A stretch of DNA of 17,022 bases from JBFHNV01 sp965365655 (GCA_965365655.1 CBDUCN010000084.1:1-17022); one strand, 5' to 3'; positions 7,407-15,496 are shown, numbered from the stretch's first letter. Notes: a model not told the origin generated them from the letters alone. Program-made: numbers and translations.

Positions 7407-8936
7407 TCAGGCGACGCGGCCGCCGCGGACCGGCGGCGCGTGCACGGGGCCGGCGCCGCCCCTGTGCCCGCGCGCCACGCCGTGCAGCGCGATCGGGTGC
7501 GCGCGGCCCCGGATCGCCGTCGTTCCGAACGCGCTCAGCCCGTAGTCGGACGCCAGTCGTGCGACGGTCTCGCCGTCGACAAGCAGGTCGGCCTCGAACG
7601 GGCGGCACAGCGACTCGAGCCGCGCCGCGAGGTTCACCGCGTCTCCGTGCACCGTGTAGGTCACCCGGCGATCGGAGCCGACCGCGCCCGCGATCACCGG
7701 TCCTGTCGCGATGCCGACCCGCGTGCGCAACGGGATGCCGGCGAAGCCGCGCGCCGCACACAGGCGCACGATCGCGAGCCCTGCGCGTACGGCAGCATCG
7801 GCGTGGCGCGCATCCGCGACGGGCACGTTGAACGTCACGAGCATCGCGTCGCCCTGGAACTGGTTCACCACGCCGCCGTTCTCCTCGACCGGCGCGATCA
7901 CCGCGGAGAAGTACTCGTTCAGCATGTCGAGGGTGCGTTCGGGCCCCAGCGACTCGGCCAGCGCGGTGAAGCCCTCGATGTCGGTGTACAGGATGGTCGC
8001 GGTCGCGGCCCTCGGCTCGATGCGTCCGCCGTCGCGCAGGATCGCCGCGGCGACGCGGTCCGGCACGTACTTGCCGAACGTCTCGCGGATCAGGGCACGC
8101 TCGGCGAGGCCGCTGAGCATGCGGTTGAAGGCCCGCGCGAGCCTCCCGGTCTCGTCGTTCGACAGGATCGGCACGGCCCGCGGCAGCTCGTCGGCGGCGA
8201 CCCGGCGCACCGCGCTCTCGAGCACGCGCACCGGGCGCAGCAGGCTGCGCGTGACGAAGACCACGGCCACCGTCACGCCGAGCGCCATCGCCCACAGGTC
8301 CCGGCCGAGAACGTCGCCGCCCGCGTCGAGCCCGCGCTCGTTCACGTGCAGCACGATCAGCGCGAGCGGCAGCGCGGAGGTCAGCCCGAACGCGAGCAGC
8401 AGCCGGACGAGGAACCGGCCGCGGCCAGCCGGAACCAGGTGCCCCGCGCGCTCGAAGATCGCCTCGCGCAGCACCGCCTCGTAATCCGTCATCACGAAGT
8501 AGACGACGGCGGTGTAGTAGGCCCAGTGCACGAACGGCAGCAGCAGCAGCTCGTTCGCCGTCAGCAGGGTGGTGATGTCGAAGTCGAGCAGTCGCGGGAG
8601 CACGGCGAACTTGAACGCGGCCAGCACTCCGAGCAGCGCCGCCATGTAGGCCGTGCAGATCACGTGCAGCCCCGCGATCCGGCGGATCGGAGGCGGACGC
8701 CGGCCGGGCGCGCGCAGGTAGGCCGCGATCGGCGCGAAGATCGCAACCGAGCCCGCGAGCGTGCCCGCGCACAGCGCGAGCGCGGGCAGCGCGAAGCGCT
8801 CGAGCGGGATCTGGTAGATGAGCGCGAAGCAGAAGTCGATCAGCAGGACGCCGAGCATCGAGGCGTGGAAACGCCACCTGAGCCACGGGTCGAAGCGTGG
8901 CTGGTGCGCTGCCGGATCGGGGGGAATCAGATTCAT
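7407..8936 (-). CDS. Membrane class III adenylate/guanylate cyclase (6 TM-HAMP-cyclase)
   Basis: This 509-residue protein makes a cyclic nucleotide second messenger. Six hydrophobic segments are seen at about 28-47, 50-73, 88-112, 127-149, 176-197 and 213-230. A HAMP linker follows (about 231-285, RPVRVLESAVRRVAADELP), then the cyclase domain (about 305-485). Metal-binding aspartates are D319 (YTDIEGF) and D363 (QGDAM). The transition-state residues N435 and R439 are present in GDAVNLAARLES. The purine-reading position, Lys in canonical adenylate cyclases, is Gln359 (VVNQFQGD), and its partner is Thr428 (TYTVHGD), so nucleotide preference is uncertain. The Ala/Gly/Arg-rich tail after residue 488 looks unstructured. 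The start is the ATG at 8936, with no clear Shine-Dalgarno. The layout recalls the six-TM mycobacterial Rv1318c/Rv3645 class. Confidence 0.92.
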   Translation of the reverse strand: MNLIPPDPAAHQPRFDPWLRWRFHASMLGVLLIDFCFALIYQIPLERFALPALALCAGTLAGSVAIFAPIAAYLRAPGRRPPPIRRIAGLHVICTAYMAALLGVLAAFKFAVLPRLLDFDITTLLTANELLLLPFVHWAYYTAVVYFVMTDYEAVLREAIFERAGHLVPAGRGRFLVRLLLAFGLTSALPLALIVLHVNERGLDAGGDVLGRDLWAMALGVTVAVVFVTRSLLRPVRVLESAVRRVAADELPRAVPILSNDETGRLARAFNRMLSGLAERALIRETFGKYVPDRVAAAILRDGGRIEPRAATATILYTDIEGFTALAESLGPERTLDMLNEYFSAVIAPVEENGGVVNQFQGDAMLVTFNVPVADARHADAAVRAGLAIVRLCAARGFAGIPLRTRVGIATGPVIAGAVGSDRRVTYTVHGDAVNLAARLESLCRPFEADLLVDGETVARLASDYGLSAFGTTAIRGRAHPIALHGVARGHRGGAGPVHAPPVRGGRVA

Positions 8937-9015
8937 CGTAGCGCGAGGATCGGCGCTCGGATGTGTAGGGCGTGTGAAGGGCGCGCGCCGCGGGGCGACG
9001 CGCGGACCGGCACGG

Positions 9016-9324
9016 CTACCCCAGCAACCGCCGCAGCAATCCCCGCAGCCCGCCCTGCGCCCTCGCGCGCGCGGCCTTCTCCCTGTCCACCGCGTGCCGG
9101 CCGCGAACGAGGACCTCGAGGCGCCCCGCCTCGGCCTCGCCGACCAGCTCGGCGACCTTGCGCACGAGGTATCCGATCGGCAGCCCCTTGTCGTCCATCA
9201 GCTCGCGCGCGAACGCACGAACGGTGGCGTCGTCGCGTGCGCCCTTCAACGCGGCGCACAGGTCCTCGAGCAGCGTGTCGGTCCACTGCGTCTTCTCGAT
9301 GGTGGGATCCTGGCGATCCGCCAT
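9016..9324 (-). CDS. Unrecognised small acidic-then-basic protein
   Basis: This 102-residue cytoplasmic protein has no family I recognise. The ATG at 9324 is chosen because GGGAGA lies about 7 nt upstream. An in-frame ATG at 9381 would add 19 residues (RPLTALTDRGRAA and so on) without a ribosome site. The N-terminal two thirds look helical and mixed-charge (TDTLLEDLCAALKGARDDATVRAF, then LPIGYLVRKVAELVGEAEAGRL). The C-terminus is strongly basic, ending AQGGLRGLLRRLLG, an amphipathic helix that could touch membrane or nucleic acid. There is one Cys, no signal peptide and no TM segment. It sits between the cyclase (79 nt downstream) and the NIPSNAP gene (180 nt upstream) on the same strand; a link with either is only inference. 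The DNA codes well and in the right phase, so I believe it is real. Confidence 0.7.
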   Translation of the reverse strand: MADRQDPTIEKTQWTDTLLEDLCAALKGARDDATVRAFARELMDDKGLPIGYLVRKVAELVGEAEAGRLEVLVRGRHAVDREKAARARAQGGLRGLLRRLLG

Positions 9325-9504
9325 TGCTGCTCTCCCGCGATCCGTGAGCGCCGTGAGCGGGCGCGGCTCCGTGGTCTGCACGCACGCGCCGCGTGCACCG
9401 TGTCAGGTCAGGCGGCCGGGCCGGGCTCTGCACCGGTTGCGCCCACGCCCGACGGGGCGCCGGGGTCCTCGCCGCCCCGCGGCCGCGCCGCGTCATGGCG
9501 CGCG

Positions 9505-9828
9505 CTACTGCGCGACCGACCTCGGCGTCGGAACGATGCGCTGCACCTGCATCTTGGAGCGATCCATCAGCTCCCCGACCTTGGGCGCCACCTCGTTCTT
9601 CCAGAAGTCGCTCTCGTACACGGCCTCGTAGAGCGCCTTGCGCTGCGCCTCGCTGTCGAAGCGGCGCATCCACACGTACACGCTCTCGTCCTCCTCACCG
9701 CGGAAGCTGCCCGTGATCACCATTCCCTTCGAGACCTGGAACGGGACGATCGTGCCTTCCATGTACGCGACCCACTCGTCCATCCTGCCGGGATTGATGT
9801 GGTACTGCCTGAGCTCGTAGAACGCCAT
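9505..9828 (-). CDS. NIPSNAP-family protein
   Basis: This 107-residue protein has the NIPSNAP/dimeric alpha-beta barrel pattern. It opens with MAFYELRQYHINPGRMDEWVAY, which matches the family start (YELR-Y-PG---W), then IVPFQVSKGMVITGSF, then VYVWMRRFDSEAQRKALYEAVYESDFWKNEV (50-80), the usual aromatic strand plus helix. Such proteins form dimeric ferredoxin-like barrels; the bacterial ones have no settled biochemical role. The ATG at 9828 is supported by GGGAGA about 7 nt upstream and by the family N-terminus. Longer open frame upstream would overlap the HAD gene. It lies 76 nt downstream of the HAD hydrolase on the same strand, so the two may be co-transcribed. Confidence 0.92.
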   Translation of the reverse strand: MAFYELRQYHINPGRMDEWVAYMEGTIVPFQVSKGMVITGSFRGEEDESVYVWMRRFDSEAQRKALYEAVYESDFWKNEVAPKVGELMDRSKMQVQRIVPTPRSVAQ

Positions 9829-9904
9829 CTGTGCGTCTCCCGATGGGCGGCGAACGGCTCGCCGGGAGCGGCAAGCATACGCGGGCCCGCCAGCCGGGGC
9901 GCCG

Positions 9905-10669
9905 TCAGGGCGCGTCGGCCGCCGCGACCACGCGGCTGAAGCCGGCCGCGTCCAGCACCTCGATTCCGGGATCGGCACGCGCGCGGGCGCGCTCGGCCTC
10001 GGTGTTGTAGCCCCAGTCCGCGAGGTAGCGGCGAAGGCGCGGCCGCTCGCCGACGCGCTCCAGCGTCGCCAGCCGATCCTCGAAGAAGTGCAGCTGCAGC
10101 CGCGGATGCTCGAGCGCCAGCGCGTCGAGCACGCGTCCCTTGCCCGCCCCCTCGAAGGACTCGAGCGCGTAGATGCGATCGGGCGGCACGTCGAGGCCCG
10201 CGCGCTCGACCAGCACGCGGGTGAAGCGCTCCTCCTTGGTCGTGACGATGCAGCACGGCGCGCGCGCCGCGTTGATCGCGTCGACCACGCCCGGGTAGAA
10301 GCCCTGCGCGGCCAGCCAGGACTCGACATCCGTGTCCAGCCATTCGTCGCGCGCCGCACCGAAGCGCCGTCGCAGCACCGCGCGTTCCAGCCCTTCGTCG
10401 CGCATCAGCGCGTCGCACAGCCGGTCGAAGTGGCGCAGCACCTCGTCGTCGTCGACGCCGCGGACCACCAGCAGCACCAGCGCCAGGTTCTCGTAGCCGG
10501 TCTCGATCACGGGGCGCAGGCGCACGAAGCGGGCGAGCGCGCCCGCGTCGGGCTCGGCGGCGACGCGGTCGGGCCACAGGCCGTGCGCGGCACGCCACGC
10601 GGTCAGCGCGGTCTCACGGGCGCTGTCGCAGACGACGCCGTCGAAGTCGAACGCGAGGAAATCGGCCAT
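9905..10669 (-). CDS. HAD-superfamily hydrolase/phosphatase
   Basis: This 254-residue cytoplasmic hydrolase should act on a phosphorylated small molecule through an aspartyl-phosphate intermediate. HAD motif I is FDFDGVVCDS with nucleophile D8 and acid/base D10. Motif II is the Thr pair in CIVTTKEE (143-144), motif III is K177 in EGAGKGRV, and motif IV is the acidic pair E197/D198 in HFFEDRLATL. The helical insertion between motifs I and II (about 16-130) makes a C1-type cap, as in phosphoglycolate phosphatase-like enzymes. The substrate is unknown. The start is the ATG at 10669, because motif I begins right after it, as usual; the Shine-Dalgarno is weak. In-frame sequence upstream is open only because of GC-rich DNA. 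Confidence 0.92.
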   Translation of the reverse strand: MADFLAFDFDGVVCDSARETALTAWRAAHGLWPDRVAAEPDAGALARFVRLRPVIETGYENLALVLLVVRGVDDDEVLRHFDRLCDALMRDEGLERAVLRRRFGAARDEWLDTDVESWLAAQGFYPGVVDAINAARAPCCIVTTKEERFTRVLVERAGLDVPPDRIYALESFEGAGKGRVLDALALEHPRLQLHFFEDRLATLERVGERPRLRRYLADWGYNTEAERARARADPGIEVLDAAGFSRVVAAADAP

Positions 10670-10983
10670 CTCGCGAGTGTAGCGGCGAACACGGACGCCG
10701 CTGCCCGTCGACGCGTCGCGAGCCGCACCGACCGCCCGCCGGAATTCCGGCACGAGGCCCCTCCGCCGGGACAACCCCACTCGAGCGGCGGAGCGCGCGG
10801 GGCACGGCAGCCGCGCTGGCTGCACGGCGCCGCGACGGAGCGCCGCCCCGCCGCAGCGGTCGCGCGACGCCGGGCGGTCCTGGCGCGGCGCCGGATGGCG
10901 ACGCCCCTGCCCCGCGCCGCAGTACAATCCGGCTTCTTTCCCAGGCGCTGCGGGCCGCCCTTCCTGCCCGCACGGGCAGGACC
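10670..10983. other. 314-bp divergent intergenic region (HAD / RND operon)
   Basis: No gene can be supported here. The open frames in it are GC-rich extensions of the neighbours. It must hold the promoters of the divergent HAD gene and of the efflux operon. The only promoter-like element I see is TACAAT at 10923-10928 (five of six matches to a -10) on the plus strand, 56 bp before the adaptor ATG. No -35 hexamer is seen at the right distance (10900-10905 reads GACGCC). No binding site for an adjacent repressor is evident, and no regulator gene accompanies the pump. Confidence 0.4.
10963..10980 (+). promoter_or_regulatory. Hairpin over the adaptor ribosome-binding site
   Basis: CCTGCCCG (10963-10970) is followed by CA and then its exact complement CGGGCAGG (10973-10980), ending 3 nt before the ATG at 10984. 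The AGG at 10978-10980 is the only Shine-Dalgarno-like triplet here, so in the RNA the stem (7-8 GC pairs) would hide the ribosome site. It could limit translation of the pump, or be a remnant of an operator palindrome. Confidence 0.35.
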
Positions 10984-12111
10984 ATGAACCAGACGCTTCT
11001 TCCCCGGCGCGCACGTGCGTGCGCGGCCGTCGTGCTGTGCGCCCTCATCGCGGGATGCGCTCCCGACGCAGGAAGCGCGCCCGCATCCGGAGCCGCAAAG
11101 GGCGGCGGCGCCCGCGACAGGAGCCACCTCGTGGAGGTGGCGACGGTCGCTCGTGACACCCTGAACCTGTCCCGCGTCTACACCGGCTCGCTGCGTGCGC
11201 GGCGCATCGTGCGGGTGCACGTGCAGGAAGAGGGCCGGCTCACCGCGCTGCCGTTCTTCGAGGGCGACCGGGTGGCGGCCGGCGCGCGGCTGCTCACCCT
11301 AGATGCCACGCTGCTCGAGACCGAGCTCGAGAAGGCGCTGGCGGTGCGCCGCGAGGCGGAGGCGAACCTCGCGCGGCTGGAGCGCCTGGCGAAGAACCGC
11401 ATGGTCGCCGAGGAGGATGTGCTCCGCGCGCGCACGGCGGTGGACGTCGCGAAGTCCGAGGAGGTGCTGCTGCGCACGCGGCTCGGCTACACGGTGGTCA
11501 GCGCACCGTTCGCCGGCCAGGTCACCGAGCGCCTGGTGGAGCCCGGCGACATCGTGGAGCGCCACCAGCACGTGCTGACCGTGGCCGACCCGGCGTCGCT
11601 GGTCGCCGATCTCGAGATCTCGGAGCTGGTGCTGCCGCACCTCTCGGTGGGCCACCCGGCCGAGGTGCGCATCGACGCGCTGGGCACACAGGTGTTCCCG
11701 GGGCGGGTGCAGCGTATCCACCCGGCGATGGACCCGGCCACGCGCCAGGGCCGCGTCGAGGTGGAGCTGGACCCGGCGCCGGACGGCGCGCGCGCCGGGC
11801 AGTTCGCGCGCGTCACGTTCCGGATCGACGCGCTGGACCGCCAGGTGATCCCGTTCTCGGCGCTGCGCCGCGACACGGAAGGGGAGTACGTGTTCCGCCT
11901 CGCCGGGGACGCGACGGTGGAGCGCGTGCGGGTGCGCGGCGGACGCCGCCTCGCGGAGCGGGTGGAGGTGCTGGAGGGCCTCGACGACGGCGACCGCATC
12001 GTGACGAAGGGCTTCCTGGGCCTGTCCGCCGGCACCACGGTGAAGATCGTCGGCGCCGGCGCGAGGAAGACGCCCGGCGGCGCCACACCCGCCGCCGGAG
12101 GCAAGACGTGA
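10984..12111 (+). CDS. RND efflux periplasmic adaptor (membrane fusion lipoprotein)
   Basis: This 375-residue adaptor should link an inner-membrane RND pump to an outer-membrane channel. The lipoprotein signal is clear: MNQTLLPRRARACAAVVLCA, then lipobox LIAGC with lipidated C25. After a flexible Ala/Gly linker come the lipoyl half-motif (VRVHVQEEGRLTALPFFEGDRV, about 75-96), an alpha-helical hairpin (about 108-160, TELEKALAVRREAEANLARLERLA), the second lipoyl half (VVSAPFAGQVTERLVEPGDIVERHQ, about 170-194), a beta-barrel and a membrane-proximal domain (PFSALRRDTEGEYVF onward). The hairpin is short, as in many adaptors that need a TolC-like partner supplied elsewhere. It overlaps the pump gene by 4 nt (GTGA). 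Substrate is unknown. Confidence 0.93.
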   Translation: MNQTLLPRRARACAAVVLCALIAGCAPDAGSAPASGAAKGGGARDRSHLVEVATVARDTLNLSRVYTGSLRARRIVRVHVQEEGRLTALPFFEGDRVAAGARLLTLDATLLETELEKALAVRREAEANLARLERLAKNRMVAEEDVLRARTAVDVAKSEEVLLRTRLGYTVVSAPFAGQVTERLVEPGDIVERHQHVLTVADPASLVADLEISELVLPHLSVGHPAEVRIDALGTQVFPGRVQRIHPAMDPATRQGRVEVELDPAPDGARAGQFARVTFRIDALDRQVIPFSALRRDTEGEYVFRLAGDATVERVRVRGGRRLAERVEVLEGLDDGDRIVTKGFLGLSAGTTVKIVGAGARKTPGGATPAAGGKT

Positions 12112-15100
12112 CACCCGGCGGCGGCGTCGCCGGCTGGTCCATCCGCCACCCGGTGGGCGTGGTGATGATGGCGCTCGCCGTGATCGTGCTCGGCCTGTTC
12201 TCGCTCGGGCGGCTCGGCGTGGACCTGCTTCCGCACATCATCTACCCGGAGGTGCGGGTGCGCATCCTCGACCCGGGCGTGCCGGGCGTGATCATGGAGG
12301 ATCAGATCACGCGCCAGCTCGAGGAGCAGCTCGCGATCACCGAGGACGCGATCGGCGTGCAGTCGCAGACCAGCGAGGGCCGCAGCTCCGTCGATCTCAC
12401 CTTTCCCTACGGCAAGGACATCGACATCGCGCTGCGCGACGCGAGCAGCCGGCTCGACCGCGCGAAGCGCTTCCTGCCCGACACCATCGACCCGCCGGTG
12501 ATCTTCAAGCGCGACCCGTCGCAGATCCCGGCGCTGGAGTTCGTCGTCAGCTCCCCGCTCAAGGACCCGGTGGAGCTTCGCGAGTGGCTGGACTACGGCT
12601 TCGCGAAGTGGTTCCTGAACCTGCCCGGTGTCGCGTCCACCGAGGTCGGCGGCGGGCCGCTTCGCGAGGTGGTGGTGCTGCCCGACCAGGCGCGCCTCGC
12701 CGGGCACGGCCTTTCGATGAACGACGTCATCGCCGCGATCGAGCGCGCGAACCTGGAGGTGCCCGGGGGCGCGGTGCGCATGCAGCGCCACGAGATCAGC
12801 GGGCGCACCGCGGGGCGCTTCCGGGACGTGGAGTCGATCGCGTCGCTGCCGCTCAGGAGCAACGCGTCCGGTGCGGTGCTTCGCCTCACCGACGTCGCCG
12901 ACGTGCTGGATTCCGCCGAGGACGAAAAGCTGCGCATCCGCCTGAACGGCGTACCGGGGCTCAAGCTCGCGATCCAGAAGCAGCCGCAGGCCAACACCGT
13001 GGAGGTCGTGGACGCGGTGTACGAGCGCCTGGCCTTCCTCGCGAAGCAGGGGCTGGTGCCGGAGGACGTGCGGGTGGACGCGGTGGAGGACCAGGCGGTG
13101 TACGTGCGCCACGCGCTCGCCAACGCCGCGAACGCGGCGATCTCCGGCGCGCTGCTCGCGATGCTGGTCGTGTTCCTGTTCCTCGGGGACCTGCGCCGCA
13201 CCCTGATCATCGGCACCGGCATCCCGTTCGCGGTGATGGTCGCGCTCGTGCTGATGGACGCCGGCGGCCTCACGCTCAACATCATGACGCTGGGCGGACT
13301 CGCGCTCGGCATGGGCATGCTGGTGGACAACACCATCGTGATGCTCGAGAACATCTACCGCCACCAGCGCGACGGTGAGAGCTCGCTGGCCGACGCCACG
13401 CATGCCGCCGACGAGGTGCACGGCGCGATCATCGCGTCCAGCTCCACCAGCCTCGCCGCGGTGCTGCCGTTCCTGTTCATCGGCGGGCTGGTGGGCCTGC
13501 TGTTCCAGGAGCTGATCGCGACCATCTCGGCGGCCATCGTCGCGTCGCTGGTGGTCGCGATCACCGTGGTGCCGGCGCTGGCCGCGAGGGTGCCGGTCGG
13601 GCGCAGCGGGCTCCTGCGCCGCGCGGTGGACGCGGTGATGGGCCGGCTCGCCGCGGCGTACGCGTGGTGCCTGGCCCTGGGGCTCAAGCTTCGCTGGCTC
13701 GTGGTCGCGGGTTTTGCGGCCGCGCTGTTCGTGTACGCGGTTCCGGTGTTCCAGAACGGCAAGCACACGATGCTGCCGGAGATGGACGACGGCAAGATCC
13801 GCATCGAGTTCACCGCCGACGCCGGCACCGGCCTGGACGCGACCGACGCGGTCATGACGCGGGTCGAGAAGCTGCTGCTGGACCGCGACGACGTGGAGTC
13901 CGTGTACTCGCAGGTAGGCGGCTTCGTGTTCGGCCGCAGCCAGTACGAGGCCACCAACCGCGGGCGCATCGCGGTGCAGCTCGTGCCGATCGCCGAGCGC
14001 GAGCTGCCCGTCGGCAAGTGGATCGCCGAGATGCGCAAGGAGGTCGCGAAGCTGCAGATGGCGGGGGTGCGGGTGCGCATCCGCGCCCAGGGCATCCGCG
14101 GCCTCAACCTGACGAGCAGCGACGACGACTTCAGCCTGCGCGTGCGCGGCGAGGACCTGGAGACGCTGGCGCGCATCGGCCAGACGCTGGTGGAACGCCT
14201 CGACGGCGTGCCGGGGCTCAGCAACGTGCGCCACTCCTCCGAGGACCTGCTGCAGGAGCTCGCCGTGCGCGTCGACCGCGAGCGCGCCGCGGCCCTCGGG
14301 CTGACGGTGGAGGACGTCGGGCGCGCGGTGCGCATCGCGCTGCAGGGCATCGTCGCGACCGACTTCATCGAGGGCGATCGCAAGTTCGACGTGCGGGTGC
14401 GCCTGCCCCGCGACCAGGTGGACACGCCGGAAGCGCTGGAGAAGGTGCTGCTGTTCCCGGCGCGCGAGGGCGCGCCGGCGGTGCACCTTCGCGACGTCGG
14501 GACGGTGGATCTCGTGACCACGCCGTCCAACATCCGCCGCGACCGCCAGCAGCGCATTCTCGAGGTCGCCGCCAGCATCGACAGCGGCGCCGCGATCTCG
14601 GACGTGCAGGCGGAGGTCGCGCGGCGCCTGGAAGGCCTCGAGCTGCCCCAGGGCTACAGCCTCTACGACGGCGGCGCCGCCGACGCGCTGGGCAAGAGCG
14701 AGACGCTGCTGATCAGGCTGCTGGGCCTCGCACTGTTCCTGGTGCTGGTGGTGATGGCGGTGCAATACGAGAGCCTGCGCAACCCGCTCGCGATCCTGGT
14801 GAGCGTGCCGTTCGCCGCCATCGGCGTCGCGCTCGCCATCGACCTCCTGGATCTGCCGCTGTCGATGCCGGTGTGGCTCGGGATGATCATGCTCACCGGC
14901 ATCGTCGTGAACAACGCGATCGTGCTGCTGGAGTACGTCGAGATCGCGCGCGCGCGCGGCGCCGGCGTCACCGACGCGCTGATCGAGGCGGGGCGGCTGC
15001 GCCTGCGGCCCATCCTGATGACGACGCTCACCACCGTGGTGGGGATGGCACCGCTGGCCGCGGGCCTGGGCGAGGGCGCCGAGATGCTGCAGCCGCTGGC

Positions 15101-15242
15101 GATCACGATCGTGTTCGGCCTGAGCTTCTCGACGCTGGTGAGCCTGCTGCTGGTGCCGGCCGTGTACCGCGTCGTGGCGCGCGAGGGCCGGCGCACGACC
15201 CCCGTGCACGGACTGTCCCCGTCGCAGCACGGCGCCGATTAG
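12108..15242 (+). CDS. RND efflux pump, inner-membrane permease (AcrB-like)
   Basis: This 1044-residue proton-driven transporter should be trimeric. It shows the duplicated RND layout: TM1 (PVGVVMMALAVIVLGLFSL) just after the N-terminus, a large periplasmic loop, TM2-6 near 345-490, a second loop, and TM8-12 near 870-1025. TM4 reads LGMGMLVDNTIVMLEN with D407 retained, while the AcrB D408 position is Asn408. TM10 reads GIVVNNAIVLLEY, so the AcrB K940 position is Asn935. This fits the VDN/VNN branch of RND exporters rather than AcrB or CzcA proper, so drug versus other substrates is open. The GTG start at 12108 overlaps the adaptor stop. The terminator candidate is 80 nt downstream. No TolC-type gene is present. 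Confidence 0.95.
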   Translation: MTPGGGVAGWSIRHPVGVVMMALAVIVLGLFSLGRLGVDLLPHIIYPEVRVRILDPGVPGVIMEDQITRQLEEQLAITEDAIGVQSQTSEGRSSVDLTFPYGKDIDIALRDASSRLDRAKRFLPDTIDPPVIFKRDPSQIPALEFVVSSPLKDPVELREWLDYGFAKWFLNLPGVASTEVGGGPLREVVVLPDQARLAGHGLSMNDVIAAIERANLEVPGGAVRMQRHEISGRTAGRFRDVESIASLPLRSNASGAVLRLTDVADVLDSAEDEKLRIRLNGVPGLKLAIQKQPQANTVEVVDAVYERLAFLAKQGLVPEDVRVDAVEDQAVYVRHALANAANAAISGALLAMLVVFLFLGDLRRTLIIGTGIPFAVMVALVLMDAGGLTLNIMTLGGLALGMGMLVDNTIVMLENIYRHQRDGESSLADATHAADEVHGAIIASSSTSLAAVLPFLFIGGLVGLLFQELIATISAAIVASLVVAITVVPALAARVPVGRSGLLRRAVDAVMGRLAAAYAWCLALGLKLRWLVVAGFAAALFVYAVPVFQNGKHTMLPEMDDGKIRIEFTADAGTGLDATDAVMTRVEKLLLDRDDVESVYSQVGGFVFGRSQYEATNRGRIAVQLVPIAERELPVGKWIAEMRKEVAKLQMAGVRVRIRAQGIRGLNLTSSDDDFSLRVRGEDLETLARIGQTLVERLDGVPGLSNVRHSSEDLLQELAVRVDRERAAALGLTVEDVGRAVRIALQGIVATDFIEGDRKFDVRVRLPRDQVDTPEALEKVLLFPAREGAPAVHLRDVGTVDLVTTPSNIRRDRQQRILEVAASIDSGAAISDVQAEVARRLEGLELPQGYSLYDGGAADALGKSETLLIRLLGLALFLVLVVMAVQYESLRNPLAILVSVPFAAIGVALAIDLLDLPLSMPVWLGMIMLTGIVVNNAIVLLEYVEIARARGAGVTDALIEAGRLRLRPILMTTLTTVVGMAPLAAGLGEGAEMLQPLAITIVFGLSFSTLVSLLLVPAVYRVVAREGRRTTPVHGLSPSQHGAD

Positions 15243-15321
15243 CGGGCTGGCGAACGCGGCGTCGTACCGCCCGGGCGCCGGCGCGGTCGTCACCGGCGCT
15301 CGCGGCCACGAAACGCTTAAC

Positions 15322-15346
15322 TCCCGAACATGTGTCGGGATTCTTT
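15322..15346 (+). terminator. Inverted repeat with T-rich tail: terminator or activator site
   Basis: TCCCGA (15322-15327) and TCGGGA (15335-15340) form a 6-bp stem with a 7-nt loop, followed directly by TTCTTT. It is 80 nt after the RND stop, so it is a plausible intrinsic terminator for the efflux operon. It is also centred about 110 bp upstream of the predicted sigma-54 start site, the normal place for an enhancer-binding-protein site, so it may instead be (or also be) an upstream activating sequence. Confidence 0.4.
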
Positions 15347-15414
15347 ACACGGCTCGTCGCACCGCGTTGGCGCCGCGCCTCCGGGCCCCCGACCGGCCTC
15401 GGGCTCGCCGCCGA

Positions 15415-15429
15415 TGGCACGGCGCTTGC
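15415..15429 (+). promoter_or_regulatory. Sigma-54 (-24/-12) promoter of the PEP-CTERM gene
   Basis: TGGCACG-GCGC-TTGC matches the RpoN consensus TGGCACG-N4-TTGC at every fixed position, with the invariant GG (15416-15417) and GC (15428-15429) 10 bp apart. Transcription should start near 15441, leaving a leader of about 56 nt before the ATG at 15497. Sigma-54 promoters need an ATP-dependent activator. For PEP-CTERM proteins, PrsR, partner of the PrsK kinase, is the known type. No such regulator is encoded in this window. Confidence 0.82.
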
Positions 15430-15496
15430 GTCGTTCCTGAAACCACCACCGGATAAACGGTTCGTGCCTTGTGCGCCGGGCCGGGGAAAACCTGTC

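Noticed and set aside
9849..9863. GGCGA-N5-TCGCC hairpin between the HAD and NIPSNAP genes
   Set aside because: Only five pairs and no T-run. It would also separate two genes that look co-transcribed, so a terminator is not supported.
10741..10757. GGAATTCCGGCACGAGG resembles an EcoRI cDNA-library adaptor
   Set aside because: It has one extra base compared with the usual adaptor, and flanking sequence has the same GC-rich character on both sides, so a chance match is more likely than vector contamination.
11487..15293. A 1268-codon open frame on the minus strand, antisense to the RND operon
   Set aside because: Its composition (runs of His, Arg, Gln, Ala) is that of an antisense shadow in GC-rich DNA, while the plus strand encodes clear RND and adaptor proteins throughout.
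15344..15349. TTTACA as a sigma-70 -35 box for the PEP-CTERM gene
   Set aside because: No -10-like hexamer follows at 16-18 bp, while a complete sigma-54 promoter lies downstream.
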